From the NCBI RefSeq assembly GCF_040812015.1, contig NZ_JBFNXJ010000009.1, forward strand, positions 124,001 to 188,000: 64,000 nucleotides of DNA, given 5' to 3'. The translations under genes were made by a program, and so were the position numbers. The DNA is from Chitinivorax sp. PXF-14 (lineage in GTDB: Bacteria > Pseudomonadota > Gammaproteobacteria > Burkholderiales > SCOH01). Below the pieces are notes generated by a model. The model was not told the DNA's origin. It did not search any database and saw only the letters and a program-made list of their open reading frames with translations. Below, one piece after another: positions 7,391 through 15,325 of this stretch (position 1 is its first letter; every line of letters starts with the position of its first letter).

Positions 7391-8122
7391 TCAGCGTTGA
7401 GCGGCCGGCGGCAGCGGCCGCTCGGCAAAGCAGCGCGCCCACATGCGGCGGCAATAGGCATCAAGCTGGGGGTACTTGGCGGCCTGGCGCTTGATCGGGC
7501 TGTCGAGCGGCGCCCAGATCAGGTTGGCGAGAAAACCGAACATCGTGGCATCGATGCTGGTGGGCGCATCGCCGAGAAAATACGGCTGCTCGCCGAGCGC
7601 CGTGGCGACGGCATCGACATCGTGGCAGCCGATCGCGTACAGCTCGTCCTCGCCGTGACGGCCGATGCCCTGGCCGCGGGCATCGCGCCTGAGCTTGGCC
7701 CGCACCATGGCGGGCACCAGCCTGCGCAGCAGCGGCGGCAGGTGACCGAACACCGCCTGGCGCACGCTGGGCCAGTTGCGCGCATCGAGCCAGCGCGAAT
7801 ACAGCGCGGCCCAGTACAGGCTCTCTTCGACCAGGCGCTGAAAGGCCAGCGCGGTGGCGCGCTGGGCCGGCGTCAGGCGCTCGTCGAGCGGGTCGCCATA
7901 CTGCGCCTTCAGGTAGTCGATGATCTGGCTCGAATCGGTGACGACGCGCCCCCGATCGCGGATATAAGGCAGCTTGCCGCTGGGCGAGTTGAACACGTGT
8001 TCGCCCTTGACCACCTCGTAGGGCAGGCCGGCGAGGCGCAGATAGGTTTCGAGCTTCATGCAGAACGGGCTGAAGTTGGGCAGCCCCCACAGCGGGCGGA
8101 ACTGGTAAAGCTCGATGGCCAT
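7391..8122 (-). CDS. Glutathione S-transferase-like protein (FAXC/metaxin type)
   Basis: A 243-aa protein with an N-terminal thioredoxin-like fold (IELYQFRPLWGLPNFSPFCMK, the region where the GSH-binding residue sits, then KLPYI and TDSSQIIDYL, the typical SxxI glutathione-binding element) and an all-helical C-terminal domain containing YFLGDAPTSIDATMFGF. This resembles the metaxin/FAXC branch of GSTs rather than classical detoxifying GSTs. It should be cytosolic. Its start overlaps the preceding lipoprotein stop by 1 base, so translation is probably coupled. Why a GST sits inside a periplasmic-defence operon is not evident, and the substrate is unknown. Confidence 0.85.
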   Translation of the reverse strand: MAIELYQFRPLWGLPNFSPFCMKLETYLRLAGLPYEVVKGEHVFNSPSGKLPYIRDRGRVVTDSSQIIDYLKAQYGDPLDERLTPAQRATALAFQRLVEESLYWAALYSRWLDARNWPSVRQAVFGHLPPLLRRLVPAMVRAKLRRDARGQGIGRHGEDELYAIGCHDVDAVATALGEQPYFLGDAPTSIDATMFGFLANLIWAPLDSPIKRQAAKYPQLDAYCRRMWARCFAERPLPPAAQR

Positions 8123-8481
8123 TACTGCGCGGCCTTCTCACCGGCTGGCGCCGCCTCGGGCTTCTTGTGCGCTTCCTTGTCCGACTCCTTGGCGGGCGCT
8201 GCCTCCTCGGCAGGCTGGGCACCGTCGGCCGACGGGGTGATGTTGTCGATCTTCTTCTGCATCATGTAGTCGTGCATCTCGCGCCAGCCGGCGTAGATAT
8301 CGGCCCGCGAGGCGCGCAAATTGCGCTTGTAGCAGTCCTCGAGCGAGCGCCCGGACAGGCGGCAGCCCGCCCCCACGGCCTTGGCTTCACGCTGCTGCTT
8401 GTTGAGCAGGTTGTTGAACTGGTCGCAGCCGGCGAGCGAGAGCAGCGCGGCGATGAGCAGGAGCGGTCGAAGCAGATTCAT
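8122..8481 (-). CDS. Small lipoprotein, unknown function
   Basis: A 119-aa protein with a lipoprotein signal peptide (LLLIAALLSLAGC, lipobox LAGC) followed by DQFNNLLNKQQR, a middle helical part with two cysteines (GCRLSG, EDCYKR), and a low-complexity charged Ala/Glu/Lys/Pro tail of about 40 residues. The residue after the lipidated Cys is Asp, which in enterobacteria would favour inner-membrane retention. It lies 18 bp after the solute-binding gene and overlaps the GST gene by 1 base. I do not recognise a family. A structural or chaperone role for the operon's periplasmic proteins is a guess. Confidence 0.8.
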   Translation of the reverse strand: MNLLRPLLLIAALLSLAGCDQFNNLLNKQQREAKAVGAGCRLSGRSLEDCYKRNLRASRADIYAGWREMHDYMMQKKIDNITPSADGAQPAEEAAPAKESDKEAHKKPEAAPAGEKAAQ

Positions 8482-8499
8482 GTCGGATAGCCTTAATTC

Positions 8500-9399
8500 T
8501 CAGAATGGGTCGTACCACAGCGACTTGTCGCTGAGCGGTGTCTCGGGCGGCAGCACCGGGTTGGCGATGCGGAACAGCCGGCGCGAACGGAGCCCGAGCT
8601 CGCCGACGATAGGCCTGGCATAGGCATTGAACAGGCGATCGAAGCTGCCGTCCGCCTGCATGCGCCTGAGCCCCGTCTCGATGCGCCGCGCGAGTGCGGC
8701 ACCCGCGTCGCTGCGTGCCACGAAGCAGTACCGTGCGAGCGGATAATACAACAACAAGCTGCTGTCGATCGCCAGCTCGGGCATGGCCTCGTGGCGCATG
8801 GTGTATTCGTCCTGCACCTCCACCACGCTGCGCGAGAACAGGTCGAAACGGCCTGCCAGCAGCATCTTGAACAGGCCTTCGTAGTCCGCCCCCTCGACCA
8901 CCTGCAGGCCCGCCGCACGCAGCGCCGGTACGTCGTTCCAGCCCGTGCCCTGACCGATGCTGAAACGGCGCAGCTCCTCGAAGCTGCGGACAGTGGCCAG
9001 CTGCGGCAGCAGGCTGCGCCGCAGCAGAAACACGCGGTAGCCGAGCAGGCCCTTGTCGAGCGGGATACGGATCGGCAGAAAGCGCCGCTCGAGCTCGATC
9101 GAGGTGGAGCGCACCAGCACGTCGATCTCGCCTTCGGCCAGCATCTGCGCCGCCCGCGCCTGGTTCATCGGCAATGTACTCGGCGTGAGCCGGGCTTCGT
9201 CCGGCGTCTTGGCGGTGAGTTCGAGCGCGCGCTGCAGCAGCTGCCAGTAGTAGTCGAAGCGGTGGTCGCGCGGCGACTCGGGGCGCGGGTAGATCACGCC
9301 GACATCGCCGCCGGCATGCGCCAGCAGCGGCGCCATGCCACACGCCAGCAGGCCGCGCAGCAGCGCGCGCCGGCGGATGGAAACGCCACCCGCGCTCAT
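8500..9399 (-). CDS. Periplasmic solute-binding-like protein (SBP family 3)
   Basis: A 299-aa protein with an N-terminal export signal containing RRRALLRGLLACG, which resembles a twin-arginine signal. The mature part has the layout of extracellular solute-binding proteins of family 3 (amino-acid binders): DVGVIYPRPES, ARAAQMLAEGEIDVLVRST, SFEELRRFSIGQGTGWND, then a second lobe with GLRRMQADGSFDRLFNAY near the C-terminus. No permease or ATPase gene is nearby, so it is an orphan binding protein. Its start overlaps the alpha-2-macroglobulin stop by 4 bases (ATGA), which indicates translational coupling. Ligand unknown; a sensor or scavenger role for peptidoglycan fragments would fit the operon but is inference. 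Confidence 0.82.
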   Translation of the reverse strand: MSAGGVSIRRRALLRGLLACGMAPLLAHAGGDVGVIYPRPESPRDHRFDYYWQLLQRALELTAKTPDEARLTPSTLPMNQARAAQMLAEGEIDVLVRSTSIELERRFLPIRIPLDKGLLGYRVFLLRRSLLPQLATVRSFEELRRFSIGQGTGWNDVPALRAAGLQVVEGADYEGLFKMLLAGRFDLFSRSVVEVQDEYTMRHEAMPELAIDSSLLLYYPLARYCFVARSDAGAALARRIETGLRRMQADGSFDRLFNAYARPIVGELGLRSRRLFRIANPVLPPETPLSDKSLWYDPF

Positions 9400-12300
9400 T
9401 TCACCGTCACCCCGGCATTCGGCAGCTCACCGAACATCTCGGGTGCATACATCGCCTCGACGCGCGTCGGCGGCAGGTTGAAGCTGCCGCTGTTGTTCAG
9501 GCGGAAGGTGTAGTCGAGGCTCCATTTTCCGCTCGGCAGCCAGTCGTAATAGGCGCGGTAGGCGTCGAACGCGGCCTCGGTATAGGCCGGCCAGGCGCCG
9601 CGCTGCTGTTCGTCGGCGGAGAGGATCGCGGAATCGGTCCTGAGCCCGCGGTTGAGCAGCGTGCTGCCGGCCGGGATCGGGTCGTTCACCGCCACCCAGC
9701 CCATCTCACCCAGCGCCTCGATGTCGAGATGCACGCGCACCACGTCGCCACGGCTCCACTGGCCCGGCTGTTGCTGGACTACCGGGGTCAGCGTCTTGGC
9801 GATACGGTAGCCGGTGAACAGCGGTTGTTTCAGCGGCACGGCGGCGAGGCTCTGCAGCGTCAGCCACGGCTTGCCCGTGCCCTGCTGGCTCACCGCCAGC
9901 TCGCCGCGGCCCTTGGGCCACGGCAGCGACATGATCTGGCCGCGCGGCGTCTTGCCCCAGTCCAGCGTCTCCTGCTTACCTGCAAGCCTGGCCACGGTCT
10001 GGCCGGCGACGGGTGTGCTCTCGAAGCGCGCCGAGAACTTGTCGTAGGCGAGCCGGCCCCAGGCGTTGGCGGTGGTCAGGTCCCAATGGCCCTGTATCTG
10101 CCGGCCCAGCGCACCGTTGGCGATGCGCGGCAGATCAGCCTGCCAGCCGGGCTCGTCGAGCGTGGCGAGCAACAGCCGCACGGCGTTGACGTCACCCGAT
10201 TGCATGGCCCACCACAGCTTGTCGGTCTTGTCGGTGGTCAGCGCCATCACCGTGCCCTGCAGGTTGAGGCGGTTGCGCATCAGCTGCAGCGCCTCCTTGA
10301 GCCGCGCGTCGCGGCTGGGCAGCTCAGGCGTGCGCTTGAGGATGCCGATCCAGTCGAGCAGCGAGGAGCTGGCCCAGGTGGCCGGGCGCAGGTCGAGCGA
10401 ATCGAGCAGGTTGGCGCGCACCTTGCTGGTACGCGACAGCGCGTCGAGCGCCATCAGCTTGCTGACGGTGGCGTTGCCCCATGGCCAGTCTTCGGGCTTG
10501 ACGCGGCCTTCGACATAGCCGATCAGCGCGCTCTCCATCTTCTCCTGCTGCGCCTGTGGCAGCGCCCAGCCCGATTCGTGCGACAGTGCCAGGAGGTAGG
10601 CCGTCAGCTCGACCGAGCCACGCGGCAGGATGGCGAAGTACTTGGCGAAGCCCTGCTCGTCGAGGAACACCGGCAGGTCGGCCGTCACCGCGTCCCACAG
10701 CGCCTTGTCGTGCAGCGCGATGGCGCGCGAGGCGCGCTGTTCGAGGCAGCTGTACCAGTAGTGGCGCATGTAGCGCTCGACGCCGTCGAGGCTGTCCGCG
10801 AGCTTGGCCTTGACGCCGACATTGACGCTGCCGCGCCCCGCGATGGCGTCGTCGGGCAGCGCCACGGGCAGGCTCAGGCTGCCGTCGAGCTGTTTCAGCG
10901 TGGCCTGGAACACGCGCACCGGTACGGCCTGGTAGACCTTCTGTGCCAGCTTGACGCGGTCGAGTGCCTTGCCGCCCTCCTCTTCGGCTGTCACCAGCCA
11001 GTCGAGCTGCTCGGTGTTGACCGGCACGCTGACGTTCCAGGCGATCTCCTTCGCCTCGTGCGGCGGCAGCGTTTCCGTCTGCGGGCTCAGCGCCAGCGAC
11101 TGGCCGGCGGCGGTGGCCTGCGGCGTCACCCTGACCTTCATCGCGCGATCGGTGGTGTTGCGCAGCGTGAAGCCGGCGCGGAACTCGTCGGCCTCGCGCA
11201 CCACGGGCGGCAGGCCCGACAGCAGCATCAGGTCGCGCGTGCTGCGGATGCTGGTGGCGCCGGTGCCGAAGCGATCGCTGCCAGCCGTCGCAATGGCGAC
11301 GATGCGGAAGCTCGTCAGCGAATCGTTGAGCGGCACCTCGACGCTGGCCTCGCCCTTGTCGTCGAGCACCACTCGGCCCTTCCACAGCAGCAGCGTGTCG
11401 AACAGCTCGCGCGTCGGCATCAGCCCGCCGCCGCCGCCCGCTGGCAGCGCCTTCTTGCCGAAGTGGCGGCGGCCGATCACCTGCATCTGCGCCGTGGCAT
11501 TGAGGATGTCGTAGCCGCGCGGCGCCATCATCGCGTCGAGCAGGTCCCAGCTGTCGTTCGGCGACAATTCGAGCAGGCCCTCGTCGACCGCCGCCAGCGC
11601 CACTTCCGCGCCCTTGGGCAGCGGCTTGCCGTCTGGCGCGGCCACCTTGACCGTCACCCGCGCCTTGTCGCGCGCCTGGTAGACGGCGCGGTCGGCCTCG
11701 ACCTTCACGTTCAGCGTCGCGCCCTTGTGGCCGACCTTGATCGCTGCGATACCCAGGCGGTACGAGGGCTTGCCGAGGTCGACCAGCGCCGTCGGCTGGA
11801 CGCCGCCGACACGGCCGCGCAGCACCAGCACCGAGATGTAGGCATTGGGCGCGAAATGCGCCTTGATCGGCACCTTGACCACCGGGTTGGCGCTCGACAG
11901 CGACTGCACATAGCTGTCGATCACGCCCTCGCGCTCGACGGCGATCAGTGCCGTCGCGTTCTGGAACGGCATGCGCACCTGTAGCGCGGCCGTCTCGCCG
12001 GGCTGGTATTCCGGCTTGTCGGGGATGACGTCGATACGGTCGCTCGCGGTGCCGCCGAACCAGGCGCTATCCTCGCCGTTGAACCAGGTCTCGGCGTGGC
12101 TGAAGGCATACTTGCCGTCCGCATCCTTGGTGCCGACGCGTATCGTCACGTCGCCCGACTCGCGCCCGGTGAACTGGCAATGCGCCATCCCCTTGGCGTC
12201 GGTCCTGGTATTGCAGAGCACGCCGAGCGGCTTGTACTCGGTCTGATTCTCGTAGGCGTAGAAGCCGCCGACCAGCCGCTTGCGGTGCGAGAACACGCGC

Positions 12301-15122
12301 GACAGGTAGGCATTGAGCTGCACCGGCGCGTTGGCCACCGGCTTGCCGCTGGTGTCGAGCACCAGCGCGGTCACCGGCACCTCGCGGGTATCCGAGAAGC
12401 GCTCGATCTTGACGCCCGCGACGTAGCGGCTCGGCCACAGCGGGATAGCGGCGCGCGCGGTCTGGATTTCGCCGTTCGGGTCCGGGTATTCGAGCTCGGC
12501 CAGCAGCTCGGATGGCTGCGTCAGCGCCGGCAGGCTGCCCGTCTGCACACGCGCGGCGCCCTGCCGGTCGAGCGTCAGCGCCTGCTCGGGCAGCGGCTTG
12601 TCCTTGTTGCTGGCCTGCGGCGTGCCCTCGTCGTCGAAGTAGTCGCCGTCCTCGGTATAGGCGCCGCGCGACACGCTGCCGCCCTTCTTCATCGCCTCGG
12701 GCACGTCGCCCTCGGCAAAGCGGAAGCCGTCATAGCCGGCAAACTGCACGAAACGCGGCCGCAGCACCTGGCGCAGCTTGACCTTGGCGCCGGCCGCGCC
12801 GCCGCCGTTGAGGTAGTTCACCTGGATGTCGAGCGGCAGCGCCGTGGGGTTGACCTGCGGCGTGGCCGGGCCCTTGACGAAGGCCTGCATCAGCGGCAGG
12901 CGGAACTCGCCGACGCGGAAGCTGCCGGACTGGCGCAGGCCGCGCTCCTCCTTGCCCTGGCGGGTGTAGAGCATCACGCTGTACTCGCCGAGCGTGGCCT
13001 TGGCCGGGATCGCCCAGGCAGACTCGGCCGCGCCGCCCTTCCAGTCGAGCGGGAAGTCGTACTGCTGGCCCGAGCCGACGTGCTCGATGCGCACCCGGTT
13101 GGGCAGGTCTTTCGGGTTGAGCTCGGCAAAGCCCAGCATCACGCGTTTGCGCGCGACATGCTTCATGTGCACGGTGTCGCCGGCCCGCAGCAGGTTGCGG
13201 TCGAACACGGTATGGAAGGCGACGGCACCCTGCGCGCCTCCGGCGGAGAAGCCGAAACGCCACGGCTCGATGCCGCTGTCCCATTCGCTCGACACCATGC
13301 CGAGGTCGTCGCCCTTGCGCGCGAAGGCGTAGAGCGGGCAGTTCCAGTCGCGCGGCAGCGTCTGGGCTATCCGCGCAATGCCGTTCTTGTCGGTCTTGCC
13401 GGCCCACAGCGACCTGCCGTTGCAGTCGCGCACGCTGACCGTCGCATCCTTCATCAGGTAGGCCTGGTCGAGCGTGGTCACCCACACCAGAGAATTCTCC
13501 TCGCCGCGCTTCAGATGCACCGCAAGATTGGTGCTGAGCGCGCCGGTGCGCACATACATGGTCTTGCCGCTGTCGAGCAGGCTGGCGCCGAGGCGCGGGC
13601 TCTCGACCTCGACCAGGTTGAAGCCGGGCTTGCTCATCGGGATGCCGATTACCTCGGCCTCGCGGTTGCTCGCGGGCGTCGGCAGGCGGCTCGCCAGCGT
13701 GCCCTTGTCGCCGGCGATCCAGCTCGTCTCGGCGGCGCCCTCTTCATAGCGCTGCAGGCGCCGGTACCAGCCGATGATGGCGGCCTCGTCGGTGACGTTG
13801 AGCACGCGGTAGACGGCACCCTGCGGCGCCTCGGCGGGCTTGGCCGGGGCCGCTGCCGGCTGCTTGAAGGTGGGCGCGAGCGTGCCGGTCGTCGCGGTCT
13901 GCGCGGCGGGCTGGCCGGCGACCGTGGGCGCGGTGTAGTTGTTCAGGTTGCGCACGGTGACCGGCAGCAGGCCGCCCGCATTGCGCTCGACGATGCCGAA
14001 GTTGCCCGAGAACTTGGCCAGCGGCGGGAAGGCGTCGATCTTCACCGCCAGCGGGAACAGCCTGGCGTTGGCCAGGCTGCGCCCGGCATCATCCTTGAGG
14101 CCGGGCGGCAGCGAGATCGTCGCCGTCGATTTCTCGGGGAAGGGGCCGACGAACTGCACGGCATCGACCCACACATCCTGGTTGCGCCGGATCGGGTCGA
14201 GCACTGTCGCATCACCCGCCTTGCCCAGCAGCAGGATGCGCTTGCGTGTGTCCTCGTCGGCTGGCTGGGCGGCGTAGCTCTTGCCCTCGGCATCCTTGAG
14301 CACGATCCTGCCGGCGCTGGCCCAGGCCACCGGGGCGGAGAAGGCCAGCCGCAGCGGCAGGATGGGCAGGCAGTTGGCCTTGGCATTCGAGCGCTCGCAG
14401 CGCAGCGTGGCGGCGAACTCGGGGCGAATGCTGAAGCCGAGCTCCTGCTTGTCGCCACCGCTGACGCCATTGGCGGCGGGCAGGCCGGCATCGATCACCA
14501 GCTTCAGGTTGCGGCCGGCCGGCAGCTTGCGCTGGCAGCGCAGCGCCTCGAAATAGCGGCCCTCGGGCTTCCTCACCAGCGTCTTGATCAGCGCCACGCG
14601 TTCGTTATCGGCCATGGTCTTGACGCCGATGCGCTCCTTGATACCCTCGACGTCGCAATGCGCGAGCTGGGTCAGGCTGCCGGCACGCACCGGGCCGTCG
14701 AATTCGAGCAGGAAGGCCTGCTCCTCGTCGACACGGCGCTCGACATTGGGCCAGTTGTTGATGATGGCCGGCGAGCCGGTGCTGAACTCGTGTCGGGATG
14801 CCGTCAAAGCCGCGCCCGATGGCGCTTTCAGGCCCGCCTTGAGGTTGAAGCGGCAGCTCGTGCCGGCAGGCAGGGCGCGCTCGAAGTCATAGACCCAGTT
14901 TTCGGCATCGACCCAGCGCCCCTTGCCCTTCTCCGCGCACTGGATGTCGAACGGGTCGGCCCGGCGTGGGTCGCCGAAATCGACGGCGGCGGCCGAGAAG
15001 CGCACCTGCACCTGGCGCACTTCCTTCGCCAGCCCCTCGGGGGAAAACGACTCCACCTTGACCGTCTCGGCCGCCATGGTGACCGTCATCCACCCCGCCA
15101 TGAGCCATGCGAGCTGCCGCAT
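9396..15122 (-). CDS. Bacterial alpha-2-macroglobulin with thioester
   Basis: A 1908-aa periplasmic or secreted giant. The ATG at 15122 is chosen because GGGAGG lies 5 nt upstream; the in-frame start at 15176 has no such site. A Sec signal (LAWLMAGWMTVTMAA) is followed by many beta-sandwich MG domains, an MG2 region (FDRNLLRAGDTVHMKHVARK), a bait-like segment, and the thioester motif CLEQ in YSCLEQRASRA, with C1459. The family traps proteases by covalent capture through the Cys-Gln thioester. In E. coli the thioester form (YfhM) is paired with PBP1C, as here. E. coli YfhM is an inner-membrane lipoprotein of about 1650 aa; this one is longer and has no lipobox Cys at the signal-peptide end, so it may be soluble. 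It is the first gene of a five-gene operon. Confidence 0.93.
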   Translation of the reverse strand: MRQLAWLMAGWMTVTMAAETVKVESFSPEGLAKEVRQVQVRFSAAAVDFGDPRRADPFDIQCAEKGKGRWVDAENWVYDFERALPAGTSCRFNLKAGLKAPSGAALTASRHEFSTGSPAIINNWPNVERRVDEEQAFLLEFDGPVRAGSLTQLAHCDVEGIKERIGVKTMADNERVALIKTLVRKPEGRYFEALRCQRKLPAGRNLKLVIDAGLPAANGVSGGDKQELGFSIRPEFAATLRCERSNAKANCLPILPLRLAFSAPVAWASAGRIVLKDAEGKSYAAQPADEDTRKRILLLGKAGDATVLDPIRRNQDVWVDAVQFVGPFPEKSTATISLPPGLKDDAGRSLANARLFPLAVKIDAFPPLAKFSGNFGIVERNAGGLLPVTVRNLNNYTAPTVAGQPAAQTATTGTLAPTFKQPAAAPAKPAEAPQGAVYRVLNVTDEAAIIGWYRRLQRYEEGAAETSWIAGDKGTLASRLPTPASNREAEVIGIPMSKPGFNLVEVESPRLGASLLDSGKTMYVRTGALSTNLAVHLKRGEENSLVWVTTLDQAYLMKDATVSVRDCNGRSLWAGKTDKNGIARIAQTLPRDWNCPLYAFARKGDDLGMVSSEWDSGIEPWRFGFSAGGAQGAVAFHTVFDRNLLRAGDTVHMKHVARKRVMLGFAELNPKDLPNRVRIEHVGSGQQYDFPLDWKGGAAESAWAIPAKATLGEYSVMLYTRQGKEERGLRQSGSFRVGEFRLPLMQAFVKGPATPQVNPTALPLDIQVNYLNGGGAAGAKVKLRQVLRPRFVQFAGYDGFRFAEGDVPEAMKKGGSVSRGAYTEDGDYFDDEGTPQASNKDKPLPEQALTLDRQGAARVQTGSLPALTQPSELLAELEYPDPNGEIQTARAAIPLWPSRYVAGVKIERFSDTREVPVTALVLDTSGKPVANAPVQLNAYLSRVFSHRKRLVGGFYAYENQTEYKPLGVLCNTRTDAKGMAHCQFTGRESGDVTIRVGTKDADGKYAFSHAETWFNGEDSAWFGGTASDRIDVIPDKPEYQPGETAALQVRMPFQNATALIAVEREGVIDSYVQSLSSANPVVKVPIKAHFAPNAYISVLVLRGRVGGVQPTALVDLGKPSYRLGIAAIKVGHKGATLNVKVEADRAVYQARDKARVTVKVAAPDGKPLPKGAEVALAAVDEGLLELSPNDSWDLLDAMMAPRGYDILNATAQMQVIGRRHFGKKALPAGGGGGLMPTRELFDTLLLWKGRVVLDDKGEASVEVPLNDSLTSFRIVAIATAGSDRFGTGATSIRSTRDLMLLSGLPPVVREADEFRAGFTLRNTTDRAMKVRVTPQATAAGQSLALSPQTETLPPHEAKEIAWNVSVPVNTEQLDWLVTAEEEGGKALDRVKLAQKVYQAVPVRVFQATLKQLDGSLSLPVALPDDAIAGRGSVNVGVKAKLADSLDGVERYMRHYWYSCLEQRASRAIALHDKALWDAVTADLPVFLDEQGFAKYFAILPRGSVELTAYLLALSHESGWALPQAQQEKMESALIGYVEGRVKPEDWPWGNATVSKLMALDALSRTSKVRANLLDSLDLRPATWASSSLLDWIGILKRTPELPSRDARLKEALQLMRNRLNLQGTVMALTTDKTDKLWWAMQSGDVNAVRLLLATLDEPGWQADLPRIANGALGRQIQGHWDLTTANAWGRLAYDKFSARFESTPVAGQTVARLAGKQETLDWGKTPRGQIMSLPWPKGRGELAVSQQGTGKPWLTLQSLAAVPLKQPLFTGYRIAKTLTPVVQQQPGQWSRGDVVRVHLDIEALGEMGWVAVNDPIPAGSTLLNRGLRTDSAILSADEQQRGAWPAYTEAAFDAYRAYYDWLPSGKWSLDYTFRLNNSGSFNLPPTRVEAMYAPEMFGELPNAGVTVK

Positions 15123-15325
15123 CGACGCCTCCCACTTATATACGAAATTAGTTGGATTATAGGCCGAAGGCCGCACCAGCGCTCGATCCCGGTACCGGCA
15201 AGCGCTGCAACAAATCGGACATGAGCACGCAACCTCGGGGCTTTAGGCTTTGCGCATCCGGCCACGCCGGCATCCAACGACGGCCGGGCGACGATACGCC
15301 CGCTACCACAACAATCGAGGAAAAC

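Noticed and set aside
12096-15224. Plus-strand ORF of 1042 codons, and a similar one at 9729-11984
   Set aside because: Both lie antisense to the alpha-2-macroglobulin gene, are rich in Arg, His and Ala with no domain pattern, and have no ribosome site.
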